Shown one piece after another: positions 24,326 through 34,075 of a stretch of 64,000 nucleotides of DNA. Position 1 is the stretch's first letter, and every line of letters begins with the position of its first letter. A program made the translations under genes and the position numbers. The notes below the pieces were generated by a model, which was not told the DNA's origin, did no database searches, and saw only the letters and a program-made list of their open reading frames with translations. The stretch is from Methylobacterium sp. FF17 (GTDB lineage Bacteria; Pseudomonadota; Alphaproteobacteria; Rhizobiales; Beijerinckiaceae), in contig NZ_CP107532.1 in assembly GCF_025813715.1 (NCBI RefSeq), positions 124,001-188,000 on the forward strand, written 5' to 3'.

Positions 24326-27076
24326 TCAGTGGGCGGTCTGCGGCGCATCCTCGGCTTGTAGGCCGGCGAGGGGGGCATCAATCGTGCAAACGACACCGCC
24401 AGCCGGGTAGGACAGGTCGACATCGCCTCCGAAGTTGCCGGCCAGGCCCCGCCCGATCAAACGCGAGCCGAACCCGGTGCGCGTCGGCGGCACTACGGCG
24501 GGACCACCCGCTTCCGACCAACGCAAGGCGCAATGGAGCTCGCCGTCTACGTCGCGAAGCTGCCAGGTGATCGACACCTGTCCGTTCGCCGTCGAGAGCG
24601 CCCCGTACTTGGCCGCGTTGGTCGCGAGCTCGTGCAGCATGAGCGACAACGACATCGCCGCCTTGGCCCCGACGGTGAAGGTCGGGCCGTCCAACACGAA
24701 ACGGCTCGGGTTGTCCTCGTGGGTCTGCAGGGCGCTTCCGATCAGGGTCTTGATGGGTGCCGCACCCATCTCGCCCCCGAGGAGCAGGTCGTGAGACTTG
24801 CTAAGCGCGATCAGGCGACCGGCCAAGACTTCCTTGGCGGTGTCCAGGTCGGTGGCCGTGCGCATGGTCTGGGTGGCGATGGACTGGACCATCGCCAGCA
24901 TGTTCTTCATGCGATGGCTGAGTTCGAGGTTCAGAGTCTTCTGCCGTTCCTCCGCCTCGATCCTCGCCAAGGCCGCGCGCGTCCTGTCCGCGATGTTGTT
25001 GGCGAAGCTGATCTCCTCCGGTTTCCAGGCGTATGGGACATCTTTCAGGGCGTAGAGCAGGGCGACGAACCGCCCGTGTTCCATCAAGGGCAGGTTGAGC
25101 AGCGAACGCACGTGGATGGCCGCGAGGGCGTCTTCATCCGAGGCGGTCCGAGGGTCCCCGCCCACGTCGTCGATGATCACGGCGTGTCCGCCCTTCAGGG
25201 CGTCAATGTACGAGCCGTAGTCCCGGAAGCCGTGCAGGCCGCCGATGCTCGGCAGTCCCGGCGCCGTCCATCCCCGTTCCACGAGGATGGTCTCGCGGTC
25301 ATGGTCCACCGCGCCGTAGCCGGCATGGGACAGGTACAAGGTCCGACCAAGGATCTCGGCCGCGACCCTTGCGATCTCGGACGGATCGCTAGTGTTGCGC
25401 AGCCGGTCGCCGAGTTCGACCAGGGCCGTACGCCTGGCATCGGCGCGCTTGCGGTCGGAGACGTCGATGAACATGGCTGCGAACCGAAGTTCGGTCTCGC
25501 GGTACGCCCGGACCTCGAACACGCGTCCGAGTTCGGGCACCTCGATGTCGAAGACCTCCGGCGTGCCGGTCTCAACGACTCGGGCGTAGACCTGGATCAC
25601 CCAATCCGGGACGCTGGGGATGACCTCGCGCACGGTTCGGCCCACGGTCTCGATTGGCAGGCCGGACTGCGAGGCGAAGGCCGGGTTGATCTCCACGAAC
25701 CGGCAATCGATTGCCCTACCTTCCGCATCGCGGATGATCTCGCCGCTGAAGAAGCCCTCCTGCATCCCCTCGAACAGCCCGCGCCAGCGCTTCTCGCTGT
25801 CCGCGATCAGTTGCTCGGAGGCCCGCTGCCGGGTGATGTCCCGCGAGACCACCAGCAGCCGCTCGGGCCGGCCGTCGGCTCCCCGGATCGGCGTGACCTG
25901 CACGTCCCACCACTTCGGGGTTCCCTTCAGCGTGTCGGCTGGGGCCTGGAAGTGGCCGGTGCCGCCGGCCAGCGCTTCCCAGAACGCCGACTTGGCATCG
26001 GCCCTGGCCTGCCCGTGCCAGAACCCGGTCCAGTCGCAGCCCCTGACCTGATTGAAATCCTCGGCCTCCATCACTGCGAGGCCGCCCTCGTTCATGAAGG
26101 TCAGCTTGGCATCGGGATCGAGTACCTTGATGCAGTCGGCCGAGGAAGCCAGCACGCCTCGCATGAACGCGGCGTCGGCCTGCTCCTTGGCGGCGGCGTC
26201 ACGCTGTACCGTTCGGTCGCGTAGGATCTTGAGGAAGCCCTCGTGCCGCCCATCCTCGTCGCGCAGCGGCATCATCTCGCCGTTGGCCCAGAACAGGCTA
26301 CCGTCCTTGCGCAGGTGCCAGCGCTCGTCGGTGCCGCGCCCATGCAGCAGGGCCGAGGCCATCTCCTGCTCGGGGATGCCGGCCGCGACGTCCTCCTCGG
26401 TGAAGAAGACATGGGCGGGCTTGCCGCACATGTCGGCCTGGTCCCAGCCGAGGATGAGTTCGGCACCCGGGGACCAGCTCGTCACCATCCCCTTCAGGTC
26501 CATCGAGACGATGGCGTAGTCGACCGCGCTCTCCAGGATGGCTTTGTTGCGCCGGTCGCTCTCCTTGCGCAGCCTCAGCGACCGCCTCAGTTCGAGGGTG
26601 GTGACGACCTGGTGCGCCAACGTCCGCAACACGAACGCCTGCGCCGGCGTGAGCTTGTTGGGTTTGGTGTCCAAGACGCACAGCGCACCGAGGGCCACAC
26701 CATCCGGGGTCTTGAGCGGGGCGCCGGCGTAGAACCGGACTTGAGGCCCCTCGGTCACCAGGGGATTGGCCGCCGTTCGTTCGTCCCGGGTCAGGTCCTC
26801 GATCTGGAAGACGTCGTCCTGTTGCACGGCATAGGCGCAGATCGACTGCGACAGCGGCGTTTCGCTCTGCCCGAAACCCGTCTCGGCCTTGAACCATTGC
26901 CGGTCGCCGTCGAGGAGCGAGATCAGGGACACCGGCATGCCGCAGGCATCGGACGCCACCTTCACGATGTCGTCGAACTCCGACTCCGCAGGCGTGTCGA
27001 GAATGGCGTAGCTGGCCATCTCGGCCTGCCTATGCTTCTCGATCCGCTCGTCCCGACCGAACATCAGCCCGCCCAT
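24326..27076 (-). CDS. HWE-family sensor histidine kinase with GAF and PAS domains
   Basis: I choose ATG 27076 (MGGLMFGRDERIEKH) because AAGGA lies just upstream and the longer frame to 27364 overlaps the next kinase; this gives 916 aa. Domain order: GAF (about residues 15-150, SLISLLDGDRQWFKAETGF), three PAS domains (about 165-290, 300-420, 430-545), a second GAF (about 550-700), then the HWE catalytic core. The phosphoacceptor is His in LELSHRMKNML (about residue 725). The N-box HELATNAAKYG and the WSEAGGP and GFGSRLI motifs define the HWE class. No membrane segment is seen, so it is cytoplasmic. Such kinases often feed the PhyR general-stress pathway; no partner is encoded nearby. Confidence 0.93.
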   Translation of the reverse strand: MGGLMFGRDERIEKHRQAEMASYAILDTPAESEFDDIVKVASDACGMPVSLISLLDGDRQWFKAETGFGQSETPLSQSICAYAVQQDDVFQIEDLTRDERTAANPLVTEGPQVRFYAGAPLKTPDGVALGALCVLDTKPNKLTPAQAFVLRTLAHQVVTTLELRRSLRLRKESDRRNKAILESAVDYAIVSMDLKGMVTSWSPGAELILGWDQADMCGKPAHVFFTEEDVAAGIPEQEMASALLHGRGTDERWHLRKDGSLFWANGEMMPLRDEDGRHEGFLKILRDRTVQRDAAAKEQADAAFMRGVLASSADCIKVLDPDAKLTFMNEGGLAVMEAEDFNQVRGCDWTGFWHGQARADAKSAFWEALAGGTGHFQAPADTLKGTPKWWDVQVTPIRGADGRPERLLVVSRDITRQRASEQLIADSEKRWRGLFEGMQEGFFSGEIIRDAEGRAIDCRFVEINPAFASQSGLPIETVGRTVREVIPSVPDWVIQVYARVVETGTPEVFDIEVPELGRVFEVRAYRETELRFAAMFIDVSDRKRADARRTALVELGDRLRNTSDPSEIARVAAEILGRTLYLSHAGYGAVDHDRETILVERGWTAPGLPSIGGLHGFRDYGSYIDALKGGHAVIIDDVGGDPRTASDEDALAAIHVRSLLNLPLMEHGRFVALLYALKDVPYAWKPEEISFANNIADRTRAALARIEAEERQKTLNLELSHRMKNMLAMVQSIATQTMRTATDLDTAKEVLAGRLIALSKSHDLLLGGEMGAAPIKTLIGSALQTHEDNPSRFVLDGPTFTVGAKAAMSLSLMLHELATNAAKYGALSTANGQVSITWQLRDVDGELHCALRWSEAGGPAVVPPTRTGFGSRLIGRGLAGNFGGDVDLSYPAGGVVCTIDAPLAGLQAEDAPQTAH

Positions 27077-27233
27077 CGTTTCCTTAGTGCCACTCCGGAT
27101 ACGAGGCCGGCTCAAGAGGGGTTTGCCCGCATTCGCCAGAGCCTTCAATGGCATGCCATCTCCCGGCCCGACCGGATCCCCATGGCATGCGGCCGGACCA
27201 CACCATGCTTCCGGTGGAAAGGCCTTCGGGCAC

Positions 27234-28976
27234 TCAGGCCGTGCCGAACGGTCGCGTGCCGGCAGCCTCGCTGAACGATGTGAAGCGGTCCGGCTCGTCG
27301 AGGGGAACGTCGAGGCTGCAGCGTAGTCCCTGCGATGCAAACTCCAGCCGGACCATGCCGCCAAGCTCGCGGCTGACCCCGCCCGTGATCAGGCGTGTGC
27401 CGAAGCCGCGCTTGCCCGGCTCTCGCACCGGCGGACCTCCGCTCTCGCACCACTCCATGATGAGGCGCCTGGCGCCGCTCTCGCCGGTGACTACGTCCCA
27501 GGAAACATCGACGCGCCCCGCCTCGCTGGACAGTGCGCCGTACTTGGCCGCGTTGGTGGTCAACTCGTGAACGGTCATGCCGAGCGCCAGGACGTAGCGC
27601 GGCGGCAGGTCGAGGTCGGCCCCCTCAAGGGCGAAGCGGTGCGCCTGGTCGCCCCGGAAGGGGGCGAGCTCGTTCTCCAGCACCGTCCGCAGCGACGCGC
27701 CGCCCCAGTCGTCGCGCGACAGCAGGTCGTGGGTCTTGGACAGGGAAAGGATGCGCCCTTCTAGCCGCTCGCCCTTGTCGTCGTCGCGGCGGGTCTGCCG
27801 GGCGAGGGATTGCACGGTGGTCAGGGTGTTGCGAACGCGGTGGTTCAGCTCGTGCAGCATCATCGTCTGGCGTTCCTGTAGGACGTGGCTGCGGGCGACC
27901 TCGTCGCGCAACTCGCCCTCGTGCCGCTGCAGCGAGGCGGCCATGGCATCGAACGCCTCTCCGAGCTGCCCGAACTCGCCGCTTCCGGAGATCCCAGTGC
28001 GCGCCCCCAACTCGCCGGCACGCCAGGCGCTGGCCGCCGCGAGCAGGCGTCGCACGGGTCGGCGGATGAAGGCACGTCCGGCCAGGAGGGCGGCCATGAT
28101 AGCCATGGCGGCCCCGAGGCCGATCAGCACGATCCCGCGCCGGGTCGCGGCGTCGATGTCCGCGAAGACGGTGGCAGGCGAGAGGCCCACCGCCACGGTG
28201 ATGGAATCGAGGGCGTCGGACGAGGCTCCGGCCACCGCCGTGATGCGGGTGTCACCAAGCAAGCCGGTAAGGTCGGCCACGCCCCCACGGTGTTCCTTCA
28301 GGGCCGTCCAGAAGGTCGGAGGCAGCGGCTTGCCCGCCCATAGCTCGTGGTCCGGCAGACGGGCCAGGATCGTGCCATTCCGGTCCGCGACCGTGAGCGC
28401 CGCGTCGGGCGGCAGCCCGGCGGTGGCCTGCCGGGCCGCGAGGTAGGACAGGTCGATGCTCGTGATCACCATTCCGTCGGGGCGACCGTCTCCGTCGCTG
28501 TCACCGATGGCCTGCGCGAACTGGATGGTCGGGCGGTGGGTGACCCGCCCCGTCACGACCTCCCCGACGGCGAACCCGCCGGTGCGCATCGCATCCTTGA
28601 AATACGAACGGTCGGCGACCGAGTAGGACCCCGCCGGAGACCCGATTGTGTTGCATCGGATGCGCCCGTCCGCTTCGACCACGCCGAAGAAGAAGGAGCC
28701 TGGTACCTGCCCGACGACCGTGGACAGGTACGCGGTGCAGGCCCGTTCGTCCTTGCCTCGGATCTCCGGCAGGCCTGCCAAGATGCCGAGAACTTGCCTT
28801 GCCCCGCGTCCGAACTGCCCGAGGTCGGCCGCGACGCTCCGGGCCGCACGCATCGCCTCGTTACGGACGGCCTCGGCGCGGGCGGCGCGCAGCGCGTACT
28901 CGTTGTAGCCCTGGACGGCCAATGCCGGGATGAGGGCCAGGACGACCAGGCCCACGATCCGCTTCGTCAATGACAT
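27234..28976 (-). CDS. membrane-bound HWE histidine kinase with Cache and HAMP domains
   Basis: The 580-aa protein has an N-terminal membrane helix (about residues 8-26), a periplasmic double-Cache-like domain (about 35-265, with YSVADRSYFKDAM, MVITSIDLSYLA and the dyad ALTVADRNGTILAR), a second membrane helix (about 278-300), HAMP (to about 350), and the HWE core with His in LHELNHRVRNTL at about residue 385. N-box HELTTNAAKYG and WCESGGP are present. A periplasmic small-molecule ligand such as an organic acid or amino acid is likely but unknown. It is 157 bp upstream of the kinase at 24326 on the same strand. Confidence 0.93.
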   Translation of the reverse strand: MSLTKRIVGLVVLALIPALAVQGYNEYALRAARAEAVRNEAMRAARSVAADLGQFGRGARQVLGILAGLPEIRGKDERACTAYLSTVVGQVPGSFFFGVVEADGRIRCNTIGSPAGSYSVADRSYFKDAMRTGGFAVGEVVTGRVTHRPTIQFAQAIGDSDGDGRPDGMVITSIDLSYLAARQATAGLPPDAALTVADRNGTILARLPDHELWAGKPLPPTFWTALKEHRGGVADLTGLLGDTRITAVAGASSDALDSITVAVGLSPATVFADIDAATRRGIVLIGLGAAMAIMAALLAGRAFIRRPVRRLLAAASAWRAGELGARTGISGSGEFGQLGEAFDAMAASLQRHEGELRDEVARSHVLQERQTMMLHELNHRVRNTLTTVQSLARQTRRDDDKGERLEGRILSLSKTHDLLSRDDWGGASLRTVLENELAPFRGDQAHRFALEGADLDLPPRYVLALGMTVHELTTNAAKYGALSSEAGRVDVSWDVVTGESGARRLIMEWCESGGPPVREPGKRGFGTRLITGGVSRELGGMVRLEFASQGLRCSLDVPLDEPDRFTSFSEAAGTRPFGTA

Positions 28977-29094
28977 CGAGAGCTTCGTCCTGAGCCTAGG
29001 TACCCCCGTCGCGCGTCTCGGGATCTGCCCATTGAAGTAGGCAGGGCTCCCGGGATGGCCATGGCGATCCTGCCGATCCGTGAAGGACGCGGCA

Positions 29095-32000
29095 TCACGT
29101 GCGCTCCGCCGGCTCCTTGCGCCCCTCGATCATCGAGCGGATGCGGGCGGCCATAGCCTCTATTGGGAACGGCTTGGTCAGGACCGCCATGCCGGGTGCG
29201 AGTTGCCCGTTCCCGAGGATCGCGTTCTCGGCGTAGCCGGTGATGAACAGGACCTTCAGGTCGGGCCGCGACACCTGGGCGGCATCGGCCATCTGCCGAC
29301 CGTTCATCCCGCCGGGCAGGCCGACGTCGGTCACCAGCAGGTCGATGCGCACGTTGGACTGCAGCAGCTTGAGCCCCGCCGCGCTGTCGCCCGCCTCGAT
29401 GGCGGTGTAGCCGAGCTCCTCCAGGATGTCGGTCACGAGCATCCGCACGGTGGGCTCGTCATCGACCACCAGGACGGTTTCGCCCTGCTCCGAGCGGGGC
29501 AGCGGGTCGATCCCAGCCGAGCTTTCCTCGTCCTCGACCTCGCCGTAGTGGCGGGGCAGGTAGATGCAAACGGTCGTTCCCTGGCCCACTTCGGAGTAGA
29601 TCCGCACCTGTCCGCCAGACTGCTGCGCAAACCCGTAGATCATCGACAGCCCGAGCCCCGTGCCCTCGCCGATGGGCTTGGTGGTGAAGAACGGCTCGAA
29701 CACCCGTGCGATCACCTCCGGCGACATGCCGGTGCCGGTGTCGGTGACGGAGAGCGACAGGTACTGCCCCGCCGGGATGTCGTGCTTCCTGGCGGCCTGC
29801 TCGTCGAGCCACTTGTTGGCGGTCTCGACCGTGATGCGCCCGCCGTCCGGCATGGCGTCTCGGGCGTTGATGCACAGGTTCAGCAGCGCGTTCTCAAGCT
29901 GCGACGGGTCCACCAAGGTCGGCCAGAGGCCGGACGCCCCCACCACCTCGACGGGAATGCCGGGGCCGACAGTGCGCTGGACCATCTCCTGCATGCCGGC
30001 GACGAGCTTGTTCACGTCGGTCGGCTTGGGGTCGAGGGTCTGGCGACGCGAGAAGGCGAGCAGGCGGTGGGTCAGGGCCGCGGCGCGCTTCGAGGCGCCC
30101 TGGGCGGCGGCCATGTAGCGTTCGATGTCGGTGAAGCGCCCCTGCTGCATGCGGTTCTGCATCATCTCCAGGGAGCCGCAGATGCCGGCGAGAAGGTTGT
30201 TGAAGTCGTGCGCCAGGCCGCCGGTCAACTGGCCGACCGCCTCCATCTTCTGGGATTGCCGCAGCCTCTCCTCGGTCTCGACCAGGACGGCCGACCGCTC
30301 GGCGACCCGCTGTTCGAGCGTATCGTTCAGGCTCCGCAATGCGGCGAGGGCGCGGTCGCGCTCCGCCTCGACCGTGCGGCGCGTCTCGACGTCGAGGAGG
30401 ACGCCCGGGAAGCTCTGGGGCGTGCCGTCCGGTGCGTGCTCGACGCGCCCGTTCGCCTCCAGCCAGTAGTATTTTCCGTCTGTGCGCCGGACCCGGTACT
30501 GGTGGGCGTAGGCGCCGCCCCGGGCGATGACCTCGTCGATGGCCTCGGCGAGGCCCGCCTGGTCGTCGGGGTGGACGGTTGCCACGATCTGCGCCAGCGG
30601 GATGCCGTCCCTGCCGAGCGCCGGGTCGAGACCGAAGGCCTCGGCGAACGCCTCGTCCACCGTGAAGCGGTCCGTCGTGAGGTCCCAGTTCCAGGTTCCG
30701 ATGATGGCGCCCGCCGCGAGCGCGAGTTGGACCCGCTGGACGTTCTGCCGGGCGAGGGCCTCGCTGGCGCGCAGGCGTTCCTCGGCCGTACGACGCTCGG
30801 TGACGTCGTTGAAGATGATCGCGATCTGCCGGTCGACTGCGTCCCCGACCGGGACGGCCCGGACGTCGAACCAGCGTCCGAACGCCTTGGCGTAGCTCTC
30901 GAAGTTCTCGGGCTCCCGGGTCCTGGCGACGCGGCCGTAGGTCTCGAACCAGAAGCGCTCCAGGTCGGGGGCGAACTCGGTGACCCACTTGCCGCGCAGG
31001 TTGACCCCGGCCTCGCGCTCGAAGGCGGGATTGGCCTCCACGAACAGGTAGTCCACCGGCACGTCGTCGGCATCGAACTTGACCTGCACGATGGCGAAGG
31101 CGGCCTGCACGGTGTCGATGATCGTCCGGAAGCGCTCCTCGCCCTTCCGCAGCGCGTCCTCGACCCGTCGCCGCTCGGTCTCGTCCCGGGCGATCTTCAG
31201 AAAGCCTAGCTCCCTTCCGTCCGCGTCGCGCAGCACCCGCAACGACCCGTTGAGGAAGACCCTGCCGCCGTCCTTGCGAGCGTGCCAGCGGACGTCCGGC
31301 GACTGGCCGTCCAGGCGCGCGCGGGCCATTTCCTTGGCCGGTTGGCCCGCCTGGATATCCTTCGGCGTGAACAGCATGTCGGCGCTCCGCCCCATGATCT
31401 CCCCGGCGTCGTAGCCGAAGATCTCTGCGGCGCCGGCCGACCAGCTCGTGACGGCCCGCTCGCCGTCGAGGGTCAGAATGGCATAGTCGGTGGCGGCCTC
31501 GACGATGAGGCTCAGGCGCTGCTCGCGCTCGCGCAGTTCCTCGGTCGCCGCATGCATTTCGGTGACGTCGTTGCCCTCGACGAAGATGCCGGTGACGTCA
31601 CCGGACCCGTCGCGGATCGGCTGGTAGATGAAGTCGATGATCCGGCGCTCGCTCGACCCCCCGGGCGTACGCTCCAGCCAGATCTCGACGCCGCGTCCGA
31701 TGAACGGCTCCCCGGTCGTGTAGACCCGGTCGAGCAGGTCGAAGAACGGCTGGCCGTCGATGTCCTTGAGGGCCTCCCGAACGGTGAGGCCGATCACGTC
31801 GCGGTCGCCGATCAGGCGCCGGTAGGCGTCGTTGGTCAGCTCGAAGCGATGGCTCGGCTCGCGCACCACCGCCATGAAGCTCGGGGCCTGCTCGAACATC
31901 TCGCGCAGGCGGTCCCCCTCGGCCCTGAGGGATACGTTGATCCCTCGCAAGCTGCCTTCCAGCGCCTTGCGCTTCGTGGTCTCGGTCAGGATCGAGATGA

Positions 32001-32436
32001 CCCCGCCGATACCGTTCGATGCGGTGTCATCGTCGATGGGGCTGAAGCCATAGGTCCAGTAGGCGTCCTCAAGCCGACCCTGGCGCAGGATTGGCACGTG
32101 CTGGTCCTCGTACCAGGTGTGGCCACCGCCATTGCGGACCTTGTCGACCTCGGAGCCGATGACGGGCCAGATCTCGCCCCAACTCTCGGCAGCTGGCCGC
32201 CCGAGGGCAGAGGGGTGGCGCTCCGGACCGGCCGAGGGCACGAATCCGTCGTTGTAGAAAAAGGTCGCTTCCGGGCCCCAGAAGATCTGCATGGGGTGGT
32301 GGTTGTTCAGCAGCAGCCGAACCGCGGTCCGCAGGCCTGCGGGCCAACCCTCCGGGCTGCCGAGCGAGGTCGTGGTCCAGTCGAAGGCACGCATCCGCGT
32401 CGCCATCTCGCCGGGGCCGGCCAGGAAGGACATCAT
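29095..32436 (-). CDS. multi-PAS hybrid sensor histidine kinase
   Basis: The 1113-aa soluble protein has a degenerate N-terminal PAS-like module (about residues 15-155, LGSPEGWPAGLRTAVRLLL, WGPEATFFYNDGF), then four further PAS domains (about 175-300, 310-425, 435-555, 575-700), a coiled-coil linker, HisKA with phospho-His in [13 protein letters not shown] (about 735), an HATPase domain (NARDAMPDGG, DTGTGMSPEVIARVFEPFFTTK, GTGLGLSM), and a C-terminal receiver (about 985-1100) with Asp in DLLVTDVGLPGG. Its start overlaps the stop of a Crp/Fnr gene (ATGA at 32433-32436), linking kinase and regulator in one transcript. PAS ligands are unknown. Confidence 0.94.
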   Translation of the reverse strand: MMSFLAGPGEMATRMRAFDWTTTSLGSPEGWPAGLRTAVRLLLNNHHPMQIFWGPEATFFYNDGFVPSAGPERHPSALGRPAAESWGEIWPVIGSEVDKVRNGGGHTWYEDQHVPILRQGRLEDAYWTYGFSPIDDDTASNGIGGVISILTETTKRKALEGSLRGINVSLRAEGDRLREMFEQAPSFMAVVREPSHRFELTNDAYRRLIGDRDVIGLTVREALKDIDGQPFFDLLDRVYTTGEPFIGRGVEIWLERTPGGSSERRIIDFIYQPIRDGSGDVTGIFVEGNDVTEMHAATEELREREQRLSLIVEAATDYAILTLDGERAVTSWSAGAAEIFGYDAGEIMGRSADMLFTPKDIQAGQPAKEMARARLDGQSPDVRWHARKDGGRVFLNGSLRVLRDADGRELGFLKIARDETERRRVEDALRKGEERFRTIIDTVQAAFAIVQVKFDADDVPVDYLFVEANPAFEREAGVNLRGKWVTEFAPDLERFWFETYGRVARTREPENFESYAKAFGRWFDVRAVPVGDAVDRQIAIIFNDVTERRTAEERLRASEALARQNVQRVQLALAAGAIIGTWNWDLTTDRFTVDEAFAEAFGLDPALGRDGIPLAQIVATVHPDDQAGLAEAIDEVIARGGAYAHQYRVRRTDGKYYWLEANGRVEHAPDGTPQSFPGVLLDVETRRTVEAERDRALAALRSLNDTLEQRVAERSAVLVETEERLRQSQKMEAVGQLTGGLAHDFNNLLAGICGSLEMMQNRMQQGRFTDIERYMAAAQGASKRAAALTHRLLAFSRRQTLDPKPTDVNKLVAGMQEMVQRTVGPGIPVEVVGASGLWPTLVDPSQLENALLNLCINARDAMPDGGRITVETANKWLDEQAARKHDIPAGQYLSLSVTDTGTGMSPEVIARVFEPFFTTKPIGEGTGLGLSMIYGFAQQSGGQVRIYSEVGQGTTVCIYLPRHYGEVEDEESSAGIDPLPRSEQGETVLVVDDEPTVRMLVTDILEELGYTAIEAGDSAAGLKLLQSNVRIDLLVTDVGLPGGMNGRQMADAAQVSRPDLKVLFITGYAENAILGNGQLAPGMAVLTKPFPIEAMAARIRSMIEGRKEPAERT

Positions 32437-33317
32437 CGGCCCGTTCCCCGGGCTTCGGGCAGGATGGCATCCGGCCGTGCCTTCGGCGGCGTGCCGGGTT
32501 CCGTCGCCTCGACGGCAACGATCTTACCGTCCCTCGCGTAGGTCGCCCCGAGAACGGTCCGAAAGTGCTTTCGCACGCGAGCGTGGCAGTCGCAGGCAGC
32601 CGCTTCGGTGCGTCCCCTGTCGAGCATGTGGATGCGGCCATGCCCGAGATGGATCAGGCCCTGGCGTTGGAGCTCGGCGAGTACCGCGGCGATGTGCGAG
32701 CGCCCGACCCCCAACATGCTGCCCACGACGACCTGGGTGACCGGCAGGGCATCGGTCCCGAGCCGGTCCTGAAGGCCGAGGAGCCAGCGCAGCACACGCT
32801 GCTCAATGGGATGGCCGGCGTTGCAGGCTACCGACTGCAGGACCTGGGCGAGCATGCAGTCGGCGTAGCGCACGAACAGGTCGTTCATCGTCGGCGATGC
32901 CTGCTTGGCCTCGCGGAGGCGATCGGCATCCATGCGGAGGGCCGAGCCCTCGACGAGGACGACGCAGCGGGTGAAGGCCGGCAGGTACCCTTGGCTCACC
33001 ACTCCGCCAATGGCGCCTTCGTGCCCGACCGTCGCGGTCTCGACGGTGCGGTCCCCGCCCAGTCGAACGACGAGGGTCGCCACGGTCTGGTCGAGGGGGA
33101 ACGTGACGTGCGAGACGTCCTCGTCCACGTCGAACAGCGTGTCCCCGCGAGAATGGTCGCGTCGCACGACATGCGGTTCCAGCAGCGCCGTGTCCGTGGC
33201 GCCGAGCGCCGACAGGAGCAGGTTTCCCTCGAAGGGATGTGTTGAATGGCTCGACATGAGGCTCGGTGTTCGAAGCCGGCCCATGCGCGTCCGGAGGACG
33301 GCGTATGCCATGCCCAT
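32433..33317 (-). CDS. Crp/Fnr-family regulator coupled to a hybrid kinase
   Basis: The 294-aa frame contains a beta-roll sensor (about residues 35-145), a dimer helix, and a winged helix (about 195-235, VTQVVVGSMLGVGRSHIAAVLAELQRQGLIHLG). It has a C-terminal extension of about 55 residues with a Cys pair (AAACDCHARVRKH) not found in the other six paralogues of this window. The first 20 residues may be untranslated; ATG 33257 (MSSHSTHPFEGN) is an alternative start and neither has a strong ribosome-binding site. The stop overlaps the start of the hybrid kinase. Confidence 0.88.
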   Translation of the reverse strand: MGMAYAVLRTRMGRLRTPSLMSSHSTHPFEGNLLLSALGATDTALLEPHVVRRDHSRGDTLFDVDEDVSHVTFPLDQTVATLVVRLGGDRTVETATVGHEGAIGGVVSQGYLPAFTRCVVLVEGSALRMDADRLREAKQASPTMNDLFVRYADCMLAQVLQSVACNAGHPIEQRVLRWLLGLQDRLGTDALPVTQVVVGSMLGVGRSHIAAVLAELQRQGLIHLGHGRIHMLDRGRTEAAACDCHARVRKHFRTVLGATYARDGKIVAVEATEPGTPPKARPDAILPEARGTGR

Positions 33318-33538
33318 CGGTTGTCCACAATCGGACGATTGCCTTCTTTCGTGAGCGTGATGCTACCCCTGCCTTTGCCCTGCGTTCGACGGCTGGGCAC
33401 TTGCCTGCTTGAGCCCGAACCGGCCTCGCAGGGACCACGCACTTTGCGGACGGCGTTCCGCTTTATCATCACGGGATTTCGCAGCCACCTTCGAGACGTC
33501 CGGCCGGATCTGGTCGGAACACGGGAAGGCACCGCCGC

Positions 33539-33557
33539 CTTGCCCCGGTGGGGCAAG
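33539..33557. other. perfect 8-bp stem-loop upstream of the DUF4126 gene
   Basis: CTTGCCCC-GGT-GGGGCAAG forms a perfect stem with a three-base loop, 23 bp before ATG 33581. There is no T run after it on either strand. It could be an operator or an mRNA leader hairpin. The rest of 33318-33580 has no gene. Confidence 0.5.
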
Positions 33558-33580
33558 TCTCATGTGGAAGGGCATCCAGG

Positions 33581-34075
33581 ATGCAGGGCTACGTAACTTC
33601 TTTCGGTCTGGGTTTCGTTGCGGGGATGCGCAACATGACGGCCTGCGCTGCCTTGGCTTGGGCCGCCTCCGACGGTCGTACGCGGGGTAACCTCATCCCT
33701 GCCGGTCCCGGTGCCCGCATGCTCGCCACAGGGGCGGCAATCGCCGAGATGGCTGGGGACAAGATGCCGTTCGCTCCGGATCGGCGCATCCCGCCGTCCT
33801 TCGCGTTACGGATCGCCGTCGGCGCGTTCGGTGGGTGGGCGTTGGCCGGGCAGCGTTCGTCCCCCGAGGTCGGGGCCTTGGCCGGCGTTGCCGGTGCTGT
33901 CGCTGGGACGCTCCTCGGACGCGCCGCTCGGGGCCCCGACTCCCGCACGACGCCCGGCCGCGCCAAGGGCCTCGCCGAAGATGCCGCCGCCGTCGGCCTC
34001 GCCGTCCTGGTGATCTCCTCAGCCGAACGCCAACACCGGACGACCGATGCGATCTTCCCAACCCGCGGCACCTAG
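33581..34075 (+). CDS. DUF4126 family membrane protein
   Basis: The 164-aa protein starts MQGYVTSFGLGFVAGMRNMTACAALAWA; GTG 33548 would add 11 residues of unlikely sequence. It is rich in Gly/Ala helices with at least three probable membrane segments (about residues 5-25, 80-110, 135-152). The segment GARMLATGAAIAEMAGDKMPFAPDRRIPPSFALRIAVGAFGGWALAG is characteristic of DUF4126. Function unknown. It is divergent from the Crp/Fnr gene at 32433. Confidence 0.8.
   Translation: MQGYVTSFGLGFVAGMRNMTACAALAWAASDGRTRGNLIPAGPGARMLATGAAIAEMAGDKMPFAPDRRIPPSFALRIAVGAFGGWALAGQRSSPEVGALAGVAGAVAGTLLGRAARGPDSRTTPGRAKGLAEDAAAVGLAVLVISSAERQHRTTDAIFPTRGT

Noticed and set aside
29080..31209. 709-codon plus-strand frame opposite the five-PAS kinase
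   Set aside because: It is fully antisense to conserved PAS and kinase domains, with composition of a shadow frame. The same holds for 24533-26224 and 31282-32541.
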